The notes below the pieces were generated by a model that had not been told where the DNA came from, did not search any database, and saw only the letters and a program-made list of their open reading frames with translations. The position numbers and the translations under genes are program-made. Positions 8,471 through 14,747 of a DNA stretch of 18,515 nt are shown one piece after another. The DNA is from Clostridia bacterium (GTDB lineage Bacteria; Bacillota; Clostridia; Oscillospirales; CAG-272): positions 1 to 18,515 of the forward strand of contig JAKSPV010000014.1 in the NCBI GenBank assembly GCA_024404475.1. The letters run 5' to 3'. How positions within the stretch are numbered: the first letter of the stretch is position 1; each line of letters begins with the position of its first letter.

Positions 8471-9697
8471 ATGAAACCGATCATTCCCGTTCTGCTCGGT
8501 GCAGACCTCAACTGCTATCACGTAGCGCGCGCGTTCCACGAAGCGTACGGCGTCGTGTCCTACGCGTTCGGCCGCTACGCCGTTTCCGCGACGAAATATT
8601 CCAAGATCGTGCGCTTCACCGCCGTTCCCGATCTCGAAGACGAGGCCGTGATGCTCCGCGTCCTGCATGAATTCGCCGCGGCGCACAAGGACGCGAAGCT
8701 CATTCTGATGGGCTGCACGGACAACTACGCGGCAATGATCATCCGCCGCAAGGCCGAACTGCCCGAATACGTCGCCCCCTGCCCCGACGAATCGCTTTAC
8801 GGTACGATCCAGAAAAAAGCCGAATTCTACGAGGTCTGCGACCGTTTCGGCATCGAATACCCGAAGACGGTCGTGCTGTCTTCCCCGGCGGACGAGGACG
8901 CCTACACGGAGGAAGCGCTCGGCTTCGCCTACCCGATCATCGTCAAGCCGTCGTCGAGCGTCATTTACTGGGAGCATCCGTTCGACGGAATGAAGAAGGT
9001 ATACGTTGCGTCGTCTCCGAACGAGGCCGCCGCGATCGTACGCGAGATCTACGCGTCCGGCTATGACGACCGGATGATCCTGCAAAAGATGATCCCCGGC
9101 GAGGACGACCATATGCGCGTTCTGACCTGCTTCTCCGACGAGCACGGCAAGGTGCGCGCGATGTGCCTCGGGCACACGATGGTCGAGGAACACACGCCGA
9201 AGGGCCTCGGCAACCACGCGGCGATCGTCGTCGAGCCGGTATCGTCCGTGCCCGTCGCCGAGAAGCTGCGCCTCATGCTTGAGGACATCGGCTACACGGG
9301 ATTTGCCAACTTCGATCTGAAATACTGCGACGAAGACGGGGATTACAAGGTTTTTGAGATCAACCTCCGTCAGGGGCGCTCCAACTACTACATCACCGGC
9401 TCCGGTCTGAACATCGCGCGGCTCGTCGCCGAACGGTACGAGGACGGCGGCACGTCGCTCGAAAAATGCGAGGACGAGCACTTCTGGCACTACGTTCCGA
9501 AGAAAGTCGCGTACAGTTACACGGCAGACGAGGCGCTCGTCAAAAAAGCGAAGGCACTTGCCAAAGCGGGCAAGACGTCCTCCTCCCTCCTCTACCGGCC
9601 CGACCTCTGCATGAATCCCATGCGGCTCATCTGCGCGCTCGAGATTCTCAGACGGCAGAACAAGAAATACGCGCGGTACTGCAAGAAATACCGCTGA
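8471..9697 (+). CDS. aslA: ATP-grasp ligase, probable D-aspartate ligase (AslA-like), 408 aa
   Basis: This ATP-grasp enzyme forms an amide bond from a carboxylate, an amine and ATP. It opens with PIIPVLLGADLNCYHVAR, followed by ATKYSKIV, FPI-type VKPSSS strands, ILQKMIPGEDDHMRVLTCF, and TGFANFDLKYCDEDGDYKVF leading into EINLRQGRS. E296 and N298 are the expected Mg-ATP ligands of the fold. The opening block, the TGFANFD block and the FEINLRQGRS block closely resemble my recollection of enterococcal D-aspartate ligase, which adds the beta-carboxyl of D-Asp to the side-chain amine of L-Lys in the cell-wall precursor. The length (about 400 aa) also fits. The start at 8471 is preferred because GAGG lies 8 nt upstream; an in-frame ATG at 8465 would leave only 2 nt. 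It lies between the amidotransferase and MurE genes, which supports a cell-wall role. No aspartate racemase gene is in the window. The ATP-grasp call is firm; substrate specificity is probable. Confidence 0.75.
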   Translation: MKPIIPVLLGADLNCYHVARAFHEAYGVVSYAFGRYAVSATKYSKIVRFTAVPDLEDEAVMLRVLHEFAAAHKDAKLILMGCTDNYAAMIIRRKAELPEYVAPCPDESLYGTIQKKAEFYEVCDRFGIEYPKTVVLSSPADEDAYTEEALGFAYPIIVKPSSSVIYWEHPFDGMKKVYVASSPNEAAAIVREIYASGYDDRMILQKMIPGEDDHMRVLTCFSDEHGKVRAMCLGHTMVEEHTPKGLGNHAAIVVEPVSSVPVAEKLRLMLEDIGYTGFANFDLKYCDEDGDYKVFEINLRQGRSNYYITGSGLNIARLVAERYEDGGTSLEKCEDEHFWHYVPKKVAYSYTADEALVKKAKALAKAGKTSSSLLYRPDLCMNPMRLICALEILRRQNKKYARYCKKYR

Positions 9698-9722
9698 TCC
9701 CAAACGAAAGGACGTGTCCGCC

Positions 9723-11204
9723 ATGCGTCTCGACACACTTGTTTCCCCGTTCCCCGTCGCGCTGCCCGACGCATTTCCGGGCGACGCCGAGATCGAACGG
9801 ATCGAATACGACTCCCGCCGTGCGGACGCCGGCTGTCTTTTCGTCTGCATGCCCGGTGCCCGGACGGACGGGCACGATTTCGCGCGGTTCGCCTACGAGG
9901 CGGGCTGCCGCTGCTTTCTCGCGGAGCACAAAGTTGATCTCCCCGCGGATGCGGCGCAGATCATCGCCGACGACACGCGGGCGCTCCTGCCCGCGCTCAG
10001 CGCCCGTTTTTACGGCAACCCGGCGGACAAGCTCGAGTTGATCGGGATCACCGGCACGAAGGGCAAGACGACAACGGCGCTGCTCACCACAGCGATTCTG
10101 AACAGCGCGGGCATCCCGACGGCATACGTCGGCTCGAACGGCGTCATCATCCGCGACACGCGCATCGAAACGGCAAACACCACGCCGGAGAGCCGCGACA
10201 TACATATGTACTTCCGCGCGATGGTCGCCGCAGGCATCCGTGTCGCCGTTCTGGAAGTCTCGTCGCAGGCGCTCGCGCATCACCGGACGGACGGGCTCCG
10301 CTTTGCTGCGACGGCATACCTGAATCTCTCCGAAGACCACATCGGGCCGAGCGAGCACAAAGATTTCGACGACTACATGGCGGCAAAAGCGCGCCTCTTT
10401 TCCGATTTTTCCTCGGACGTCACCGTTTACAACGCGGACGACGCCTATGCCGCACGCGTGCTTGCCGGGTGCCGGGCACCGAAGATCAGCTATTCGATGC
10501 GGGGTGACGCCGACTTCTCCGGCTTCTCGCCCGTTTCCTACCGTGAAGACGGCGTGCTCGGCGTCGCGTTCGACTGCCTCGCAAACGGCAAAACGACGCA
10601 CGTATGGCTCCGCTCTCCCGGCGATTTCAGCGTTTACAACGCACTCTGTGCGATCGCGCTCTGCCGCCGTTTCGGTGTTTCCGTTGAGACAGCCGCCGAG
10701 GCGCTCCGCGAAACCTCCGTTCTCGGCCGGTTCGAGATCGTGGATGCCCTGCCCGACCGGACGTTCATCGTGGACTACGCGCACAACGGGCTGAGTCTCA
10801 CGAAAGCGCTTTCCGTTCTGCGTCAGTACGAGCCGCGCCGGCTCATCTGCGTCTTCGGCTCCGTCGGCGGACGGACAAAGGGACGCCGCGAGGAACTCGG
10901 CCGCGCCGCCGCGGCGCTGGCGGATTACTCGATCATCACCTCCGACAACCCCGATTTCGAGGATCCGGAAGCGATCATGCGTGATATCGCGTCGTATTTT
11001 TCAGAGGATGCTCCGCATGAAATGATCGCCGACCGGGGCGAGGCGATCCGCCGCGCCGTGGAGATCTCCGCGCCGGGCGACATTGTTCTGTTCGCCGGCA
11101 AGGGGCACGAGTCATATCAGCTCGTTGAGGGCAAAAAGCTCCCGTTCTCGGAACGCGACATCATCCGCCGTGCGGCGGCTGAACTGCCCGTGGCCGGACG
11201 ATAA
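9723..11204 (+). CDS. murE: MurE-type UDP-MurNAc-tripeptide ligase, probably L-lysine (or other non-DAP) adding, 493 aa
   Basis: The Mur ligase adds the third amino acid to UDP-MurNAc-L-Ala-D-Glu in the cytoplasm. Visible features are an N-terminal UDP-binding domain (about 1-105), P-loop GTKGKTT at 111-117, NTTPES and EVSSQAL in the central domain, the likely carbamylated Lys K222 in MAAKARLF, and the C-terminal domain with FGSVGGRTKGRREELG and GKGHES. Two places bear on specificity. Residues 205-212 read DHIGPSEH, as in L-lysine-type MurE of cocci, and 408-411 read DNPD, where meso-DAP enzymes have DNPR. The start at 9723 has AAAGGA 10 nt upstream. A GTG at 9714 would overlap that site and is rejected. 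The gene follows the AslA-like ligase by 25 bp and ends at a terminator. It could be a second MurE paralogue rather than the only one in the genome. Confidence 0.85.
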   Translation: MRLDTLVSPFPVALPDAFPGDAEIERIEYDSRRADAGCLFVCMPGARTDGHDFARFAYEAGCRCFLAEHKVDLPADAAQIIADDTRALLPALSARFYGNPADKLELIGITGTKGKTTTALLTTAILNSAGIPTAYVGSNGVIIRDTRIETANTTPESRDIHMYFRAMVAAGIRVAVLEVSSQALAHHRTDGLRFAATAYLNLSEDHIGPSEHKDFDDYMAAKARLFSDFSSDVTVYNADDAYAARVLAGCRAPKISYSMRGDADFSGFSPVSYREDGVLGVAFDCLANGKTTHVWLRSPGDFSVYNALCAIALCRRFGVSVETAAEALRETSVLGRFEIVDALPDRTFIVDYAHNGLSLTKALSVLRQYEPRRLICVFGSVGGRTKGRREELGRAAAALADYSIITSDNPDFEDPEAIMRDIASYFSEDAPHEMIADRGEAIRRAVEISAPGDIVLFAGKGHESYQLVEGKKLPFSERDIIRRAAAELPVAGR

Positions 11205-11205
11205 A

Positions 11206-11234
11206 AAAGCCGCCGCGGAAGCGGCAGCTTTTCG
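11206..11234. terminator. Terminator shared by murE and the convergent radC-like gene
   Basis: AAAGC (11206-11210) and GCCGC (11212-11216) pair with GCGGC (11221-11225) and GCTTT (11227-11231) around a GGAA loop, with one C/A mismatch. The T-run is short on the plus strand (TTTT) and longer on the minus strand (six T after the stem). It may therefore work better for the minus-strand gene. Confidence 0.7.
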
Positions 11235-11245
11235 TATTCCGATAT

Positions 11246-11836
11246 TCAGTTCGGACCGAGCGCCCAGCCCATGACAGAAAACGTCTCGGCGCCCGACACG
11301 AGGACGTAATCAAACAGTTCCGTGCCGAAAGGCCGAATCGCGCGGAAGAGCCGGTCAGCATCCGCGGCGTACGCCGCCTTATTCACGGGGATCGCCGGCT
11401 CGTAGTTGTGTCCGACAACGAAACGTACGGCACCTGCGTCACGCAGATCTTCGAGGATCACGTCGATCAGCTCGTACATCGAATATTTCCGGCCGCGGCT
11501 GATAAAGCGCGGCGGCAGCGTTTTTCCTCTCGCGTCAAGCGGGATGAGGACGGACGCCGGCAGTTTCTCGCCGGCGAGGAACCACGCGCAGAGTTCGTCT
11601 GCGTCTCCGCGGCTGCGGATGCGAAGTTTCGACAGCGTGTCGATCCGCTCGCGGCGCGTCACGGCGAAAACGAGCGACGGCAGCGCCGAAACGGTTTCGG
11701 AAACGCCGTGTTTCCGTAGTTCTCGCGGCGATGCACCGAGGATCGCATGAAGCGACGGATAGGTTTCGCGCAGACGCGCTTCCAGCGCGGCGTCACCGCC
11801 GGCAAGCCGGCCGATCAAGCTGTCGTATTCCAACAC
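11246..11836 (-). CDS. RadC-like protein with degenerate JAMM (JAB) metal site, 196 aa
   Basis: The N-terminal 70 residues are helical, with the spacing of the RadC helix-hairpin-helix region (SLHAILGASPRELRKHG). The rest follows the RadC JAB domain: VLIPLDARGK, then ISRGRKYSMYELIDVILEDL, AVRFVVGHNYEPAIP, and FGTELFDYVLVSG. In RadC the metal motif is HNHPSGDP followed by P-S-x-x-D. Here H143 is kept, but the second His is Y145, the Ser is K153 and the Asp is Y156. Zinc binding and peptidase-like chemistry are therefore unlikely. The GTG start is set by GGAGGT 5 nt upstream; a TTG at 11833 is possible. It has its own promoter and is transcribed alone, divergent from rimM. RadC's own role is unsettled. 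This looks like a diverged structural relative, perhaps a binding protein. Confidence 0.6.
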   Translation of the reverse strand: MLEYDSLIGRLAGGDAALEARLRETYPSLHAILGASPRELRKHGVSETVSALPSLVFAVTRRERIDTLSKLRIRSRGDADELCAWFLAGEKLPASVLIPLDARGKTLPPRFISRGRKYSMYELIDVILEDLRDAGAVRFVVGHNYEPAIPVNKAAYAADADRLFRAIRPFGTELFDYVLVSGAETFSVMGWALGPN

Positions 11837-11858
11837 CCGTCACCTCCGTTTTTTCTTC

Positions 11859-11887
11859 ATTATAACCCGTTCCGCGTTCCAAGTCAA
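11859..11887 (-). promoter_or_regulatory. Promoter of the radC-like gene
   Basis: On the minus strand the -35 is TTGACT (11882-11887), followed by a 17-bp spacer and the -10 TATAAT (11859-11864). The start would fall near 11852, only a few bases before the GGAGGT ribosome binding site at 11842-11847, giving a very short leader. It lies in the 81-bp gap to rimM; no clear plus-strand promoter for rimM was found there. Confidence 0.7.
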
Positions 11888-11917
11888 GCCGCGGAAACTG
11901 AAAGGCAGGGATTTCCG

Positions 11918-12439
11918 ATGTCTCTCCAGCCGTATCTCGAATGTGCCGAGATCGTCGGCACGCACGGCGTCCGCGGCGCCGTCCGGCTCGCCAACTACTG
12001 CGACACGCCGTACGTCCTCGCGGGACTTAAAACACTCTATCGAAAAGAGGGCGGTTCGTTCCGTCCCCTGCGCGTCGTTCACGCCGCCGTACAGAAGAAC
12101 ATGGTGCTTGCCACGTTCGAGGGCATCGATGACCTCGACAAGGCGATCCCATTGAAAGGCACCGTGCTGTATGCCGCACGGGCCGATCTGCCGCTGAAAA
12201 ATGGCAGTTTCTTCGTTGCCGACCTCATGGGCCTACCCGTCAAAGATGAAACGACAGGCGAGGTCTACGGCGTCCTGCACGATGTGCTCTCCCCTGCCGG
12301 GCAAAGCATTTACGAAGTCGAGCAGCCGGACGGCAAAACGTTCCTCGTGCCGGCCGTTAAGGAGTTTATCCGCCGCGTCGTGACGGACGGCGACGGTGCC
12401 GGCGTTTACGTTCATCTGATCGAGGGGATGCGCGAATGA
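11918..12439 (+). CDS. rimM: Ribosome maturation factor RimM, 173 aa
   Basis: RimM binds the 30S head and protein S19 and helps process 16S rRNA. The sequence shows the family opening IVGTHGVRGAVRL, then the central ATFEGIDDLDKAIPLKGTVLYA, and a PRC-barrel C-terminal half with VADLMGLPVKDETTGEVYGVL, VEQPDGKTFLVPAVKEFI and HLIEGM. The length is usual. The start at 11918 has a purine-rich site (GGCAGGG) about 7 nt upstream; an open frame back to 11747 runs antisense to the radC-like gene and is discarded. The last four bases overlap trmD (ATGA), which suggests coupled translation. The usual rpsP and KH-domain genes do not precede it. Confidence 0.95.
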   Translation: MSLQPYLECAEIVGTHGVRGAVRLANYCDTPYVLAGLKTLYRKEGGSFRPLRVVHAAVQKNMVLATFEGIDDLDKAIPLKGTVLYAARADLPLKNGSFFVADLMGLPVKDETTGEVYGVLHDVLSPAGQSIYEVEQPDGKTFLVPAVKEFIRRVVTDGDGAGVYVHLIEGMRE

Positions 12440-13179
12440 GATTTGATATTATGACGCTGTTTCCCGAGCTCGTCGAAACGGTACTCGGCGAGAGCATCAT
12501 CGGCAGAGCCCGCGCGGCGGGAATCCTCGACATCCGGACGTACAACATCCGGACGTATTCCGACGACAAACGCCACCGTGTGGACGACACGCCTTACGGC
12601 GGCGGCAGAGGCATGCTGATGGCGCCTCCGCCGATCTGGAACTGCTATCGCGCCGTTCTCGCGGACGGAGCACCCGAGGGTACTGTTCCGGATGATCCCG
12701 ATCTGCTCCCGCCGAAGCCGGCAAACACGCGCGTTCTGTATATGTCGCCGCGCGGCACGACCTTCACGCAGAAAAAGGCGGCCGAGCTGGCATCGCTCGA
12801 CCGCGTGATCATTCTCTGCGGGCATTACGAGGGCGTGGACGAGCGCGTGCTCGAGGAGATCGTTGACGAGGAGGTCTCGATCGGCGACTACGTGCTCACC
12901 GGCGGCGAGATCCCCGCGTGCATCGTGACCGACTCGATCAGCCGGCTCGTGCCCGGCGTGCTCGCGCTTCCGGAATGTTATGAAAACGAAAGTTTCCAGG
13001 ACGGACTTCTGGAATATCCGCAGTACACGCGGCCGCCCGTATGGCACGGCAGAGCCGTGCCGGAGGTGCTGCTCTCCGGGCATCATGCCAACATCGACGA
13101 ATGGCGGCATGAAAAGTCGGTCGAGATCACGAAAGAGCGGCGGCCCGATCTGCTTGGCAGTCAGGACATACCGAAATAA
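12436..13179 (+). CDS. trmD: tRNA (guanine-N1-)-methyltransferase TrmD, 247 aa
   Basis: TrmD methylates G37 next to the anticodon of tRNAs reading CNN codons, using S-adenosylmethionine, and so guards the reading frame. The sequence has the SPOUT-class knot region: LDRVIILCGHYEGVDERV, EEVSIGDYVLTGGEIPA and DSISRLVPGVL. The N-terminal FDIMTLFPELVE and the DDTPYGGGRGMLM block are also typical, and the C-terminus carries VLLSGHHANI followed by W. The length is normal. It begins inside the last codons of rimM. The tail overlaps the convergent amidase gene by 19 bp. rplS, often next in line, is absent here. Confidence 0.96.
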   Translation: MRFDIMTLFPELVETVLGESIIGRARAAGILDIRTYNIRTYSDDKRHRVDDTPYGGGRGMLMAPPPIWNCYRAVLADGAPEGTVPDDPDLLPPKPANTRVLYMSPRGTTFTQKKAAELASLDRVIILCGHYEGVDERVLEEIVDEEVSIGDYVLTGGEIPACIVTDSISRLVPGVLALPECYENESFQDGLLEYPQYTRPPVWHGRAVPEVLLSGHHANIDEWRHEKSVEITKERRPDLLGSQDIPK

Positions 13180-13724
13180 GAGACGACACCGTTCGCGATC
13201 CCCTCGGCAAAGAGGTCCGGCGACGACGCCATGAGCGCCGCGTCGCCCGCGTTCGTGATGAAGCCGAGTTCGACGAGCGTCGCGGGCATCCGCGTGCGTC
13301 GGAGAACGTACAGCCCCGGCCGCGCCGAAACGCCGCGGTCCGGCAATCCCGTCGCGGCGGCAAGCCCCCGGAGGATCGCTTCGGCGAGCGATGCGCCTCC
13401 TGACGGGATGCGGTAGGCGAACGCTTCGCTGCCGGACGCCGCCGTATTCGTTGAGGCATTGGCGTGAAGACTGATAAAATAATCGGCGCCCCACGCGTTC
13501 GCGTCGTTCACCCTTGCGGCAAGCGACGTCGCGTTCGACGTACCGAGCTGCGTTTCCTTCGTCGGGCGCGAAAGACGGACGTCAAAGCCCGCCGCGCGGA
13601 GCCGGGCCGCTGTCCGCTGTCCGATTTCATAAACGAGATCCTGCTCGCGGTAGCCGTTTCCCTCCGCTCCGGCGTTGAAGCCGGACGGATTGTGCCCCTG
13701 GTCTATATACAGTTTTACAGCCAT
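13161..13724 (-). CDS. N-acetylmuramoyl-L-alanine amidase (Amidase_3), 187 aa, no signal peptide
   Basis: This zinc amidase would cut the bond between MurNAc and the stem peptide. The Amidase_3 landmarks are YIDQGHNP with H11, GYREQDLVYEIG with E27, DYFISLHANAS with H87, and ATLVELGFITN with E152. H11, E27 and H87 are the expected zinc ligands and E152 the catalytic acid. The start at 13724 has AAAGGAG 9 nt upstream; the open frame extends to 13784 but that part has no support. The protein is only the catalytic domain, with no signal peptide, SH3 or SPOR repeat. It may therefore be a mother-cell lytic enzyme or be released by another route. It is convergent with trmD (19-bp overlap) and divergent from the ttcA-like gene. 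Confidence 0.9.
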   Translation of the reverse strand: MAVKLYIDQGHNPSGFNAGAEGNGYREQDLVYEIGQRTAARLRAAGFDVRLSRPTKETQLGTSNATSLAARVNDANAWGADYFISLHANASTNTAASGSEAFAYRIPSGGASLAEAILRGLAAATGLPDRGVSARPGLYVLRRTRMPATLVELGFITNAGDAALMASSPDLFAEGIANGVVSYFGMS

Positions 13725-13795
13725 TTTCAAGCGCTCCTTTCCATTCTTAATGATAGGATATGACGTGCCGCGTCGCCGCGACACTCCCGAAAGCC

Positions 13796-14587
13796 ATGAA
13801 AGATATGCAAAAGATCCTCAGCCACGTGCGCTCCGCCGTCGATAAATACCGCATGATCGAGCCGGGCGACAGGATCGCCGTCGGCGTCTCCGGCGGCAAG
13901 GACTCGCTGACGATGCTCTGCGCGCTCGCGCAGATGCGGCATTTCTACCCCGTTCCCTACGAGATCGTCGCCATTCAGATCGACATGGGATTCCACCTGC
14001 TCGACGGGCGGGACGGCGTCGAGAACACACACGACGGCATCCGCCGGCTCTGCGAGGAGATCGACGTTCCATACGTCCTCGAGAAGACGGAGATCGCCAA
14101 GATCATTTTCGACGCGCGCGAGGAATCCAACCCGTGCTCCCTCTGTGCGAAAATGCGCCGCGGCGCCCTGCATAAAGCCGCCGTCGCCGCGGGTGGCAAC
14201 AAGCTCGCGCTCGGCCATCACTTCGACGATGCCGCCGAGACGATGATGCTCAATCTCTTTTTCGAGGGACGGATCGGCTGCTTCTCGCCGGTCACGCACC
14301 TCTCGCGGCGCGAGATCGATGTGATCCGTCCGATGATCCACACCGAGGAAAAGATGATCAAGTCGTTCGCCTACAAGAACGCTCTGCCGGTCGAGGAAAG
14401 TACCTGCCCCGCAGACGGCAACACGCAGCGTGCCGCGATGCGCGAATACCTCAAATCATTCGACAAAGAGCACCACTACGGACTGTACCGCCGGCTCGTC
14501 GGCTCGCTGGAGCGCGCCGGAATCGACGGATGGAAAGCATCGGAGAAAGAGCCGCACACCGCAAACGACGAAGAAACCGACACATGA
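13796..14587 (+). CDS. ttcA: TtcA-family tRNA thiolation enzyme (probable tRNA 2-thiocytidine synthetase), 263 aa
   Basis: This is a PP-loop ATPase of the TtcA/TtuA group, which adenylates a tRNA base and replaces oxygen with sulfur with the help of an iron-sulfur cluster. The motifs are SGGKDS at 32-37, CSLC at 114-117, GHHFDDAAETMMLN near 141 and a third cysteine C204 in STCPADGN. The CxxC plus third Cys fit the cluster ligands of the family, and LRRLVGSLE-like C-terminal residues are also family-like. The start is uncertain. ATG codons at 13760, 13796 and 13805 are in frame and none has a strong ribosome binding site. 13796 (or 13805) fits the family N-terminus (QKILSHVRSAVDKY). It ends at a UUCG terminator. 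TtcA (C32 thiolation) is the likeliest role; another base is possible. Confidence 0.85.
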   Translation: MKDMQKILSHVRSAVDKYRMIEPGDRIAVGVSGGKDSLTMLCALAQMRHFYPVPYEIVAIQIDMGFHLLDGRDGVENTHDGIRRLCEEIDVPYVLEKTEIAKIIFDAREESNPCSLCAKMRRGALHKAAVAAGGNKLALGHHFDDAAETMMLNLFFEGRIGCFSPVTHLSRREIDVIRPMIHTEEKMIKSFAYKNALPVEESTCPADGNTQRAAMREYLKSFDKEHHYGLYRRLVGSLERAGIDGWKASEKEPHTANDEETDT

Positions 14588-14609
14588 AAAGCCGCTTCGG
14601 CGGCTTTTT
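14587..14609 (+). terminator. Intrinsic terminator with UUCG tetraloop after ttcA
   Basis: AAAA plus GCCGC (14587-14595), a TTCG loop (14596-14599), then GCGGC and TTTTT (14600-14609). The stem starts on the last base of the ttcA stop codon. It isolates ttcA from the ABC transporter gene downstream. Confidence 0.9.
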
Positions 14610-14665
14610 GTCATTAAACCGCGGGACGAGTCGGAAATATTTTTCCGAAAAAACGCCGTTCCCTA

Positions 14666-14694
14666 TTGACAATACTGTCTGCCGGTGATAGAAT
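14666..14694 (+). promoter_or_regulatory. Promoter of the ABC transporter gene
   Basis: The -35 is TTGACA (14666-14671), followed by a 17-bp spacer and the -10 TAGAAT (14689-14694), with TG one base upstream of the -10 (extended -10). The start would be near 14701, leaving a leader of about 47 nt. Confidence 0.75.
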
Positions 14695-14695
14695 T

Positions 14696-14720
14696 ACTGT
14701 ACTATTCCAAATGGTACACT
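14696..14720. promoter_or_regulatory. Imperfect inverted repeat over the ABC promoter start site
   Basis: ACTGTAC (14696-14702) and GTACACT (14714-14720) form arms with one mismatched pair around an 11-bp centre. They straddle the predicted start at about 14701. This could be an operator for a dimeric repressor. The arms are short, so chance cannot be excluded. Confidence 0.35.
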
Positions 14721-14747
14721 TTGCGTGCCGGGAAGAAAGGACATCTC

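Noticed and set aside
8300..9850. A 516-codon open frame on the minus strand
   Set aside because: It spans the ends of three plus-strand genes with clear motifs and has no recognisable domain.
9648..10784. A 378-codon minus-strand open frame opposite murE
   Set aside because: It is a mirror frame of a certain Mur ligase gene, with low-complexity composition and no motif.
11747..11917. An upstream extension of the rimM frame
   Set aside because: It reads through the radC-like gene's 5' end and promoter, and RimM homology begins at 11918.
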